From Phycisphaerae bacterium (lineage in GTDB: Bacteria; Planctomycetota; Phycisphaerae; SM23-33): a DNA stretch of 9,927 bases. Below the pieces are notes generated by a model. That model searched no databases, was not told the origin of the DNA, and saw only the letters and a program-made list of their open reading frames with translations. The DNA lies in NCBI GenBank assembly GCA_030628445.1, contig DAOVQV010000035.1:1-9927 (forward strand), written 5' to 3'. Below, piece after piece: positions 1 to 6,270 of this stretch. The position numbers and the translations under genes were made by a program. How positions within the stretch are numbered: the stretch's first letter is position 1; each line of letters opens with the position of its first letter.

Positions 1-474
1 CTCGCTAAAAGCGCCGTCCCGGCCGCGGAAGCTGTCGTTGACCGCCCCGATTCCGTCCAGAGACACCCCGGCATAAGCGAGCCCGGCGGCGCGGAGCTTC
101 TCGGCGGTCGCTTGGCTCAGGAGTACGCCGTTGGTTGACAGGGCCGCCCGCAGCCCTGCGCCAGTGGCGTGGGCGATCAATTCGACGATGTCTTGACGCA
201 TCAACGGTTCACCGCCGGACAACAGCAGCACCGAAGTGCCCATCCCCGCCAGGTCGTCAATCATCCGGCGTGCCGCGGCGGTCGTCAGTTCATCGCCGGC
301 GGGCGCATCTGTGCTGGACGAGTAACAATGAACGCATCGCAGGTTGCATTGGCGCGTGCAGTTGACGCCGACCACGGCCGGTACGTTCGCCCCGGCGGCG
401 CGGTGCGGCCCCGCGTAGCGCAGGGCGTCGGACGCCCCGGGTGAGTCGCAATAGAGTCTCGATATCTCGATCAT
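1..474 (-). CDS. ahbC: AhbC-like radical SAM protein (heme biosynthesis), N-terminal part, cut by window edge
   Basis: The ATG at 474 opens a frame that runs off the left edge (158 codons seen). The N-terminus reads MIEISRLYCDSPGASDALRY, closely resembling the start of AhbC/NirJ1-type proteins (SKLYCG...SDALRYG). The radical SAM cluster motif CNLRCVHCY follows (Cys43, Cys47, Cys50), then SGGEPL at 86-91 (SAM binding) and GVSLDGIG with FRGRDGAF near the edge, all in the expected order. AhbC converts 12,18-didecarboxysiroheme to Fe-coproporphyrin III in the siroheme-dependent heme pathway, in the cytoplasm. The linker between LRY and the Cys motif is shorter than in Desulfovibrio-type AhbC. Family membership in radical SAM/SPASM is near certain. 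The AhbC assignment is by remembered motif similarity, and a related NirJ- or PqqE-like maturase is the main alternative. The C-terminal cluster region is outside the window. The gene lies 121 bp downstream of the TPR gene on the same strand. Confidence 0.78.
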   Translation of the reverse strand, partial: MIEISRLYCDSPGASDALRYAGPHRAAGANVPAVVGVNCTRQCNLRCVHCYSSSTDAPAGDELTTAAARRMIDDLAGMGTSVLLLSGGEPLMRQDIVELIAHATGAGLRAALSTNGVLLSQATAEKLRAAGLAYAGVSLDGIGAVNDSFRGRDGAFSE

Positions 475-524
475 GGTACCTGGCGTAAGTGCAGTGACCC
501 GCACGCCGCACTCGGATCGGGAAC

Positions 525-552
525 ATTGTAGCGGATGTGACGGGCGGGTCGG
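525..552 (-). promoter_or_regulatory. Possible promoter for the AhbC-like gene
   Basis: On the minus strand a TACAAT hexamer (530-525, five of six matches to the -10 consensus) lies about 50 bases upstream of the ATG at 474. A weak CCGACC (552-547) sits 16 bases further upstream. Only the -10 is good, so this is tentative. The gene could instead be read through from the TPR gene. Confidence 0.3.
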
Positions 553-595
553 CGCAGAAATACCCCTCCGCCCGCCGGGACGCATCGGTCGCGGG

Positions 596-1615
596 TCACA
601 GGTTGGGACTGGCGACGAAAGGGGTGTACTTCTTGAGAAGGCGAATCAGGTTCGGCTGGTCGGGCTCGATTTCCAAGGAGATGTTCCAAGCGGCCAGGCC
701 CATGTCGCGCAGCTCAGTCTTGTGCGGTTCCAGGATGAACTGTGTGACGTATACCACCCCGATACCCCTGTGGGCCGCCGAGCCCCTCGGGTCCAGCGCC
801 AGGGCCTTTTCATAGGCCGCGATCGCCTCGGGGAAGTTACGCTTCCGGTAATGGCAGGCGCCGAGTTTCTCCCATGGGGCGGGGTTGTCGGGGGAGACGC
901 GCCCGGCCATCTCGAAAGCGCTTATCGCCGCCGCCAGACGATCCTGCTTTACGTACGCAATCCCAAGGTTCATCAGAACGTCGGGTTGTTTGGCCTCCAG
1001 CTCCAGGGAGGCCTTATAGGAACGGATCGCTTGATACGCCCTGCCCTGGCGGTCGTAGATGATCCCCAAGTTGCTGTAAGCTTGCGGGCTGCGGGGGTTC
1101 AGCTCGATGGCCCTTACGCAGTATTGCTCGGCGAGGTCGTCGCGGCCCAGCTCGTAGTAGCATACGCTTATGTTCAGGTTCGTCTCAAAGTCGTCCGGGC
1201 GAAGCAGGATGGTGCGGCGGTAGATTTCGGCGGCCCGGCGGAGATACTGCTGGACGATCTCGGTGATCTTGGCGGCGTCGGCGAGCACCTGATACGTAAA
1301 GGCGAGATTGTAATGGGCCCGGAAGGCGTACGGGTTTTTCTCGCAGGCAGTTTCGTAGGCGCGGGCGGCGAGTTCGTGGGCTCCCCCGCGGCGATGGACG
1401 TCGCCGATGGCGGTGTAGGCGATGGAAAGCTCGGGGTCGGCCTCGATGGCTTTGGCGAGCTCTTTAAGGGCGGCCTCGAGGTCGCCTTGAAAGACCAGCA
1501 CCTGTCCGCGCGCAAAGTGCTTTTGGGCCAGTTGCGGGTCCGGACCTGTCCTACACCCAACAAGACCCGCAATACAGACACTCACCAGCAGAAAGGCGGA
1601 GACTTTCCCAGACAT
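596..1615 (-). CDS. TPR-repeat lipoprotein
   Basis: A 339-aa protein starting MSGKVSAFLLVSVCIAGLVG followed by Cys. It has a lysine, a hydrophobic stretch and the lipobox LVGC, so it is probably lipid-anchored after export. The mature part is almost entirely tetratricopeptide repeats, roughly eight units with the usual G-x-x-Y and A-x-x-x-Y/A spacing. Clear examples are AYSNLGIIYDRQGRAYQAI and PWEKLGACHYRKRNFPEAI. One repeat in the middle carries an insert (VLADAAKITEIVQQYLRR). TPRs make protein-binding superhelices, so a scaffold or assembly role is inferred, with no specific partner. The frame stays open 16 codons further upstream (to 1663), with in-frame ATGs at 1663 and 1639. The ATG at 1615 was chosen because it puts the signal peptide at the very N-terminus. 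No strong ribosome binding site separates the options. The gene is upstream of, and co-directional with, the AhbC-like gene. Confidence 0.85.
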   Translation of the reverse strand: MSGKVSAFLLVSVCIAGLVGCRTGPDPQLAQKHFARGQVLVFQGDLEAALKELAKAIEADPELSIAYTAIGDVHRRGGAHELAARAYETACEKNPYAFRAHYNLAFTYQVLADAAKITEIVQQYLRRAAEIYRRTILLRPDDFETNLNISVCYYELGRDDLAEQYCVRAIELNPRSPQAYSNLGIIYDRQGRAYQAIRSYKASLELEAKQPDVLMNLGIAYVKQDRLAAAISAFEMAGRVSPDNPAPWEKLGACHYRKRNFPEAIAAYEKALALDPRGSAAHRGIGVVYVTQFILEPHKTELRDMGLAAWNISLEIEPDQPNLIRLLKKYTPFVASPNL

Positions 1616-1702
1616 GATGTAGCCCACTGTCCTTGCCATAAGCACCAACGCTCCGTCAACCAATGGGCTCGCAGCAGGCGAACCCCATATATTGTGTCCG
1701 TA

Positions 1703-1731
1703 TTTCTAGTGCATAGCACCTGTTGGGTCAA
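1703..1731 (-). promoter_or_regulatory. Probable promoter of the TPR lipoprotein gene
   Basis: Minus strand: TTGACC (1731-1726, five of six to -35), a 17-base spacer, then TAGAAA (1708-1703, four of six to -10). The predicted transcript would start near 1696, about 80 bases before the ATG at 1615. The spacer contains a short palindrome, GTGC-ATA-GCAC (1709-1719). This is seen by pattern only. Confidence 0.45.
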
Positions 1732-1760
1732 TGCTTTGTCTTTACTTTTTTTTGGTGTGG

Positions 1761-1775
1761 CGGGAATTATTCCCG
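1761..1775. promoter_or_regulatory. Perfect palindrome CGGGAAT-T-ATTCCCG
   Basis: Seven-base arms around a single central base, some 30 bases upstream of the -35 of the TPR promoter candidate. No U-tract follows in either direction, so it does not look like an intrinsic terminator. An operator for a dimeric regulator is possible but not shown. Confidence 0.3.
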
Positions 1776-1865
1776 TCCCGGCCGATTCTGCTGAACGCAT
1801 CCGCCGGGAAGGATCCAGAGCCTGACTTCTCGACGTCTCTACAGGACCGCCGGGTAATAGTGGGG

Positions 1866-1976
1866 GACGCCCTGAGGGTTTTGCTCCTCACTGGTTCGTG
1901 GGGTCGTGGGCGTCATACGCGACAGTACCTGCCCATCGGTCGGTCCAGCATCCTTGACCGACCTTCGGCGGCGAAG
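1866..1976. ncRNA. Cluster of hairpins, possible structured RNA, unassigned
   Basis: Perfect arms found by eye. GACGCCC (1866-1872) pairs with GGGCGTC (1908-1914) and encloses TGAGG/CCTCA (1873-1877/1886-1890). GGTCGGTC (1938-1945) pairs with GACCGACC (1956-1963) around a 10-base loop. CTTCG/CGAAG (1963-1967/1972-1976) closes a four-base loop and abuts the previous stem, sharing C1963. This does not match 4.5S, 6S, RNase P or tmRNA cores that I can recall. The strand is unresolved and no U-rich terminator follows on either side. Structure by chance in GC-rich DNA remains possible. Confidence 0.25.
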
Positions 1977-2031
1977 TAGATTGCTGTTATCGAGGCCGAT
2001 TCTGTTTGGGGCCTAAGGTTGCACCGACGTT

Positions 2032-2105
2032 ACGCCCGTAGCTCAGCAGGACAGAGCGGCGGTTTCCTAAACCGCAGGTCAGAGGTTCGAGTCCTCTCGG
2101 GCGTA
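2032..2105 (+). tRNA. tRNA-Arg (anticodon CCT)
   Basis: A full cloverleaf can be drawn. The acceptor ACGCCCG (2032-2038) pairs with CGGGCGT (2098-2104), with discriminator A2105. The D stem is GCTC/GAGC (2041-2044/2054-2057). The anticodon stem GCGGT/ACCGC (2059-2063/2071-2075) closes the loop TTCCTAA, with anticodon CCT at 2066-2068. The variable loop is AGGTC, and the T stem AGAGG/CCTCT closes the loop TTCGAGT. It reads AGG codons. The 3' CCA is not encoded. It points towards the end of the calpain-like gene, 33 bases before that gene's stop codon. Confidence 0.96.
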
Positions 2106-2138
2106 GTGAAAGGGCAGCGGGGGGTACCTGATACACAG

Positions 2139-4886
2139 TTATGCGAGGCTGACGACGACGGCGGAGAACGAACTTTGGACCTGGTCGATCGAGATCGTCA
2201 GCAGCCCGTCGTAGTAGTTGTCGTCCCAACTGCGCCCGTCCACGCCCCAGGGATTGTAAACGGTCACGAACTGGTCGGCCCCGATCGTCTCGACCGACTT
2301 TATGACATATGCATGTGACCCGACGATGGGTGTCTGCGGGCGAGAGTAGCTTCCGGCGGTGACGGCGTGCCCGGACGCCAGAGAGCTGGACAGAAGCTGG
2401 TAGAGATATCCAGTGCTCCCGCCGGTCCATCGCGTCAGCGTCGAGGTGTTCGTAATCTCCCTGTAAACCGTCGACATCCACCCGCCGCTGATTGATGCGT
2501 ACGAGTTCGCTGAGTACCTGAAGTATGCGTAGGCCTTTTCCACAATCGGGACCCACAGCTCGCCGTCGGAGTTGATGCGTGCATAGGCGAGCGACCCGTA
2601 ATACGTCACGGGCAAGTCGGCGTCCAGCCTCAGGTATACCTCGTTCCCGTTGCGATGGAACCGCACGGCGTAGGTCCCGTCGCCCAGAGACGTGATCATC
2701 TGCTCGACGATGTGCGGATCGGTATCGGCCAGACTCGACAGCGCGGCGAGGTAGTAACAATCGCCGACCATTCCCTGGTCTACGTCGTCGTACTGAGCCC
2801 CGTCGACGAAGACGGGTGTGGAGGCGAAGTTGGCGTACCCGCTGGCGTACGAAGTCAAGGCCGGATCGAGGTAGTTCTGCCCGGCGACCTCCAGCGAGAC
2901 GTAATTCGCCGAGGCGCGGTCGGTCGTGTACGGCTGATAGAATGCGGTTATGTGGTGGACCGCACCGGCGGCGCTCTCCGCGGCGGATGCGTCCGAGACG
3001 GTGTCGGATGAATCGGACCAGAAGCTATCCAGCCCGCTTCCGCCGACAAGCGTATCGGCCCCGCCCCCGACGGTGACTAGCAGATCGTCGCCCGCACCGC
3101 CCCAAAGCGCACCGGCGCCGGTCCCGGCGTCGAACACGGAATCGTCACCATCGCCGGCGAACACCCAGCTTGCGGCGCTGACCGAATGGGTCAACGTGAT
3201 TGTGTCATCGCCGCCGAATCCGTAAACCACAACCGCCGCGAACGTACCGGAGATTCGCTCGGTCCCCGACGCCGTCGTCAGCGTCATGTAACTGGAAGAC
3301 TCACTCAGCGTAATAGTGTCGGCGGCGTCGGTTCCCCGAATAACCAACTGTGACCCGCCGCCCAGCGAAACGGTCTGCGTCCCGATCGCCCCCTCGGGCT
3401 GCGGGGCGTCCGGCAGCGGACCAGGTGCCGACAGGGGGGTCTCATTGTTGACGACGTTTACCCGATAACGCCCGATGCTGGTGTCCGGGGAGCCGGCCGA
3501 GATGTAATACCATTGACCGGCGGTGACGTCGAAGCTGATCTGGGCGCCTTCAACCTCGCTGCTGTCGGTCAGCAGATTTCCGTCGGCGTCGTAGGCGAGC
3601 AGTTCGCAACTCAGGTTGTTGCGCATCCCCAGGGCGCCCATGTCGGCCTGGATGGTGCCTGTCTTGGCGGCCACCAGGGCAAGGAGGTCAACGTCCGATC
3701 CGTACTGGATTCGTCCTCTGGCCCTGGCTCGTCCGTCCCTGTTCAGCCGCATTGCCTTAGCGGCCACCAGCGTGTTTGCGTAATCGTCAACCGGCACGCT
3801 CGTAAGCGTCAGATCATACGTCCCGGACGTTCCACCCGCCGCCGAGGCGACGACGTAATATGTCTGAGACGCCTTAACGGACAGTTTCGCGAGGCTATCC
3901 AACGTCCCGCGCGATGCGTTGTCGTTGAAGCGGATCGCCTTCCCGTCGGCGTTGTATACGGTCAGATACGGATCGATCCCGCCGCCGGCGGCGTTCATGT
4001 GAATGTAGAACCGACCGCGGGCGTCGGTGGTGAATTTGTAGGCCGCGGCGCCTCCCAACCCGATGTTGCCGGTAATATCCAGCGCACCGGAGGCCGGTGG
4101 ATCGACCTCACTAGCCGCCGCCAGTAAAGCCGGCAGCGTCGGGCGAATGTTGATTCTGTACCGTCCGGTCGTGTTATTAGCGCCGGTAGCCTTGAGGTAA
4201 TAGGCCCCACCGGCGACAACATCGAAGCTAATCTCCCCCTCGCCCCCGCTGCTCAGAAGCGTCCCCGTGGCGTCGTATGCGGCCAGTTGACCCCCCAACG
4301 CGTTGCGCCGACCCGGCGAGCTCAACCCCAGGCGCACCAGGCCGGTCTGCGTGGCGATGATTCGGAAGTAGTCGCTGTCGGTGGCGTAGTTGACCTTACC
4401 ATTGATCCTGCCCGCTCCGTTTCGCCGCAGGCGTATGTCCCTGGCCGACGCGAACGCGTCACCGAAATCGTCGACCGGGATGCTGCTGAGCGAAAGGGCG
4501 TAAGAACCGGACAGGCCGTTGGCGGTGGACGCCAGGATGTAGTATGTCTGGTTGGCCTGTACCCCGCGGCGAATCAAGCTGTCGGTCGTGCCCGCGGTGT
4601 TGTTGTTAAAGGCGACGCGGCGGCCGGATTGGTTGTATAAGAATAAACAGGGGTCCAATCCGCCGCCACCGGTCATGTTGATGTAGAGCTTCCCTCTAGC
4701 CTTCGTAGTGAATTTGTACATGTTCCCGGCGCCCAAGCCGGTGACGTAGTCGCTCGTTCCGGTTGTCCCGGACGCTGCGACGCTTAAGGGCACCGCGGCG
4801 GCGAACAGCTCCGATAGAACGTCCCCGCTGAGCAGCAGGCGCGGCTCGAGCTGTTCGACAGTCGGTATGTGGTGTTCAGTGCTCAT
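2139..4886 (-). CDS. LEPR-XLL protein with PPC modules, RTX calcium repeats and calpain-family protease domain
   Basis: A 915-aa multidomain protein. Residues 13-22 are LEPRLLLSGD, the LEPR-XLL motif of planctomycete surface/secreted proteins. Residues about 46-479 form four PPC-like beta modules arranged as two tandem copies of a two-module unit (46-248 and 265-479). Residues 555-622 hold RTX-like Gly/Asp repeats (GFGGDDTI, GDGDDSVF, GGAGDDLL, GGSGLDSF) that normally bind calcium. Residues about 690-915 are a calpain (C2) protease core: Gln704 and Cys710 in VDQGMVGDCYYLAALSSLA, LWVPIVEKAYA at 778-788, His858 in GSHAY and Asn878 in YNPWG. The triad is complete, so it is predicted active. Tyr replaces the usual Trp after Cys710. 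The frame extends to a TTG at 5015, but the ATG at 4886 puts the LEPR motif near the start and lies downstream of a likely promoter. There is no ordinary signal peptide and no C-terminal sorting tail. Role inferred: calcium-dependent extracellular or envelope proteolysis; substrate unknown. Confidence 0.9.
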   Translation of the reverse strand: MSTEHHIPTVEQLEPRLLLSGDVLSELFAAAVPLSVAASGTTGTSDYVTGLGAGNMYKFTTKARGKLYINMTGGGGLDPCLFLYNQSGRRVAFNNNTAGTTDSLIRRGVQANQTYYILASTANGLSGSYALSLSSIPVDDFGDAFASARDIRLRRNGAGRINGKVNYATDSDYFRIIATQTGLVRLGLSSPGRRNALGGQLAAYDATGTLLSSGGEGEISFDVVAGGAYYLKATGANNTTGRYRINIRPTLPALLAAASEVDPPASGALDITGNIGLGGAAAYKFTTDARGRFYIHMNAAGGGIDPYLTVYNADGKAIRFNDNASRGTLDSLAKLSVKASQTYYVVASAAGGTSGTYDLTLTSVPVDDYANTLVAAKAMRLNRDGRARARGRIQYGSDVDLLALVAAKTGTIQADMGALGMRNNLSCELLAYDADGNLLTDSSEVEGAQISFDVTAGQWYYISAGSPDTSIGRYRVNVVNNETPLSAPGPLPDAPQPEGAIGTQTVSLGGGSQLVIRGTDAADTITLSESSSYMTLTTASGTERISGTFAAVVVYGFGGDDTITLTHSVSAASWVFAGDGDDSVFDAGTGAGALWGGAGDDLLVTVGGGADTLVGGSGLDSFWSDSSDTVSDASAAESAAGAVHHITAFYQPYTTDRASANYVSLEVAGQNYLDPALTSYASGYANFASTPVFVDGAQYDDVDQGMVGDCYYLAALSSLADTDPHIVEQMITSLGDGTYAVRFHRNGNEVYLRLDADLPVTYYGSLAYARINSDGELWVPIVEKAYAYFRYSANSYASISGGWMSTVYREITNTSTLTRWTGGSTGYLYQLLSSSLASGHAVTAGSYSRPQTPIVGSHAYVIKSVETIGADQFVTVYNPWGVDGRSWDDNYYDGLLTISIDQVQSSFSAVVVSLA
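3021..3224 (-). repeat. Segment coding for RTX-type calcium-binding repeats
   Basis: It codes for residues 555-622 of the calpain-like protein, about four GGxGxDxhx-like units with some degeneration (for example GGGADTLV). Such units fold into a calcium-filled beta-roll in other RTX proteins. Here they sit directly before the protease domain rather than before a C-terminal secretion signal. Confidence 0.7.
3450..4094 (-). repeat. Second copy of internal PPC two-module unit
   Basis: It codes for residues 265-479. It aligns with the first copy: AAYKFTTDARGRFYIHM matches NMYKFTTKARGKLYINM, SQTYYVVAS matches NQTYYILAS, and both end with GRYR[IV]N. The similarity is at protein level and clearly diverged, so the duplication is old. 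Confidence 0.8.
4143..4751 (-). repeat. First copy of internal PPC two-module unit
   Basis: It codes for residues 46-248 of the calpain-like protein. The first half is a PPC-like module (GNMYKFTTKARG ... DPCLFLYNQSG ... NQTYYILAS). The second half is a related module with SDYFRI ... LAAYDATGTLL ... FDVVAGGAYYLKA. The unit repeats once more downstream in the gene. Confidence 0.8.
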
Positions 4887-4976
4887 GGGATAGTACGGCT
4901 GCCTGGGTGTGGCAGGAGAACGAGTTGCTGCCTCTGTGGCGGCGTCGTCGTTCGACAGTGCAAGGAATTTCACGCC

Positions 4977-5006
4977 TCTATCTGGAAATGTAGGATTCAA
5001 TGTCAA
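4977..5006 (-). promoter_or_regulatory. Possible promoter of the calpain-like gene
   Basis: On the minus strand a perfect TTGACA (5006-5001) is followed after 18 bases by GATAGA (4982-4977, only three of six to -10). If used, the transcript starts near 4970, about 85 bases before the ATG at 4886. That would rule out the TTG start at 5015. Confidence 0.4.
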
Positions 5007-5170
5007 CTTAGGCAATATGGCGAAGCAAAGTTGCCGTTTTTGTAAAGCTGGGGCGTGGTGGGGCCAGAAAGGGCATCATTCGGCACCCCCGCCAGCCTGG
5101 GGCCAAGCTGGGAAAGGGCGAAAGGTGATAGAGCGTCAAAACGCCGTTGCTCGCATTTAACTCTTTTGGA

Positions 5171-5182
5171 GCTCGCGCGAGC
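5171..5182. promoter_or_regulatory. Palindrome GCTCGCGCGAGC upstream of dehydrogenase promoter
   Basis: A perfect 12-base inverted repeat lying immediately before the -35 candidate of the dehydrogenase operon. The position suits an operator for a dimeric regulator. This is inference from position and symmetry only. Confidence 0.3.
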
Positions 5183-5183
5183 C

Positions 5184-5213
5184 TTCCCAGCGGGGCGGTG
5201 CGTATGGGATAAT
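5184..5213 (+). promoter_or_regulatory. Candidate promoter of the dehydrogenase/aldo-keto reductase operon
   Basis: TTCCCA (5184-5189, four of six), an 18-base spacer and GATAAT (5208-5213, five of six). The predicted start near 5220 leaves a short leader of about 33 bases before the ATG at 5253. Confidence 0.45.
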
Positions 5214-5252
5214 CGGCCCAAAGCCAAACTCGCCGGTAGGAGATGCCCGATC

Positions 5253-6233
5253 ATGGCTCATAAGGTGCGTTGGGGAATCATAGGCGCCGGGAAAATAGCG
5301 CGTAAGTTCGCCGAGGGGCTCAGGTTCGCCAAGTCGGCCGAGCTGGTCGCCATCGGGTCCCGCTCGAAGGAGCGGGCCGAGCAGTTCGCCGCCGAGTTCG
5401 GCGTTGGGCGCGCCCACGGCGGATACGAGAATCTCGCGTCCGACGGCGAGGTCGACGCCGTCTACATCGCCACACCGCACCCGATGCACAAGTCCAACAG
5501 CATCCTGTGCCTAGAGGCCCACAAGGCCGTGCTGTGCGAAAAGCCCTTCACCGTAAACGCCCCCGAGGCCGAACAGGTAATCGCCGAGGCTCGCCGACAG
5601 CAGGTGTTCATCATGGAAGCGATGTGGACGCGGTTCATCCCGGTGATCGCAAAACTGCGCGAGCTGCTGGGACAGGGCGCCGTTGGGGAGGTGCGGATGG
5701 TGATGGCGGACTTTGGTTTTCGCGCTGAGTGGGACCCGCGGGGCCGAGCGCTTAATCCCGCCCTGGCCGGCGGGGCACTGCTGGACGTTGGGGTCTACGG
5801 TATCTCGCTGGCGTCGATGGTTCTCGGTGCGGCTCAGCGCGTCACCGGCCTGGCCCATATCGGAGACAGTGGCGTGGACGAACAGGCCGCGGTCGTACTG
5901 GGGTACGACGGCGGGGCCCTCGCGGTGCTTGTATGCGGGGTGCGCACCGACACGCCCGGGGAGGCGAGCGTCATCGGGACGGAGGGGCGGATTCAATTGG
6001 GGCGGGGCTGGTGGCACGGCAGCGCGATGACGCTGGTGCGCGGTAAGGAAAGAGAGATCTTCGAAATCCCGACGGAGGGAAACGGATTCAACTACGAAGC
6101 GGACGAAGTCGCGCGGTGCCTCGCCGACGGTAAGACCGAAAGCGATGTCATTCCGCTGGACGAGACCCTTGCAATCATGCGGACGATGGACGAGATTCGT
6201 GCCCAATGGGGCTTGAAGTACCCGATGGAATGA
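5253..6233 (+). CDS. Gfo/Idh/MocA-family sugar dehydrogenase (dihydrodiol dehydrogenase-like clade)
   Basis: A 326-aa NAD(P)-dependent oxidoreductase of normal family length. Residues 8-16 are GIIGAGKIA (Rossmann dinucleotide loop). EKPFTVNAPEAEQVIAEA starts at 96 with the conserved Lys97, followed by FIMEAMWTRFIP (119-130). LAGGALLDVGVYGIS (171-185) carries the family's Asp178 and Tyr182. The MEAMWTRF and GGALLDVGVY motifs recall the trans-dihydrodiol/D-xylose dehydrogenase branch, which oxidises aldoses at C1. The ATG at 5253 has an AGGAG at 5238-5242, ten bases ahead; the open frame upstream to 5055 lacks family homology. The aldo/keto reductase gene follows 37 bp later, probably in one transcript. 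The neighbouring ApnL-like lactonase raises the possibility that it makes the lactone substrate (D-apiose dehydrogenase role), but the substrate cannot be read from sequence. Confidence 0.9.
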   Translation: MAHKVRWGIIGAGKIARKFAEGLRFAKSAELVAIGSRSKERAEQFAAEFGVGRAHGGYENLASDGEVDAVYIATPHPMHKSNSILCLEAHKAVLCEKPFTVNAPEAEQVIAEARRQQVFIMEAMWTRFIPVIAKLRELLGQGAVGEVRMVMADFGFRAEWDPRGRALNPALAGGALLDVGVYGISLASMVLGAAQRVTGLAHIGDSGVDEQAAVVLGYDGGALAVLVCGVRTDTPGEASVIGTEGRIQLGRGWWHGSAMTLVRGKEREIFEIPTEGNGFNYEADEVARCLADGKTESDVIPLDETLAIMRTMDEIRAQWGLKYPME

Positions 6234-6270
6234 ACCCGCGCGGTTCGAGATCGCCTCTGCGGGAGGACCT

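Larger units (their letters stand above)
1616..2031. other. Intergenic region between TPR gene and tRNA-Arg
   Basis: About 416 bases with no convincing protein-coding frame. It holds the TPR-gene promoter candidate (1703-1731), an A/T-rich tract (1739-1753), a perfect short palindrome (1761-1775) and a cluster of hairpins (1866-1976). The 10-mer GCCGATTCTG occurs twice (1781-1790 and 1995-2004). No clear plus-strand promoter for the tRNA was found. Confidence 0.6.
4887..5252. other. Divergent intergenic region between calpain-like gene and Gfo/Idh/MocA gene
   Basis: 366 bases with no supported coding frame. It contains a perfect minus-strand -35 (5001-5006), a 12-base palindrome (5171-5182), a plus-strand promoter candidate (5184-5213) and the ribosome binding site of the dehydrogenase gene (5238-5242). 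The upstream extensions of both flanking frames into this region look non-coding. Confidence 0.65.

Noticed and set aside
1761..1775. Palindrome as an intrinsic terminator
   Set aside because: No run of T follows the hairpin in either direction, and no gene ends just before it.
473..1825. A 450-codon plus-strand open frame opposite the TPR gene
   Set aside because: It is antisense to a clear TPR lipoprotein gene and has no recognisable motif. It is an antisense shadow in GC-rich DNA.
2032..2105. tRNA-Arg as an attachment site of an integrated element
   Set aside because: No integrase gene and no second copy of the tRNA 3' end were seen in the window, and the neighbouring genes look chromosomal.
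1987..2760. A minus-strand frame ending with RGLEPLTCGLGNRRSVLLSY
   Set aside because: That peptide is the antisense translation of the tRNA-Arg gene, a well-known annotation artefact. The rest overlaps the calpain-like gene in another frame.
4887..5015. 43-codon extension of the calpain-like protein from a TTG codon
   Set aside because: It lies across a likely promoter, has no signal-peptide character, and would move the LEPR motif away from its usual place near the N-terminus.
5055..5252. N-terminal extension of the Gfo/Idh/MocA protein by 66 codons
   Set aside because: The extension lacks family similarity and runs through the promoter candidate. The ATG at 5253 has a ribosome binding site and begins directly at the Rossmann fold.
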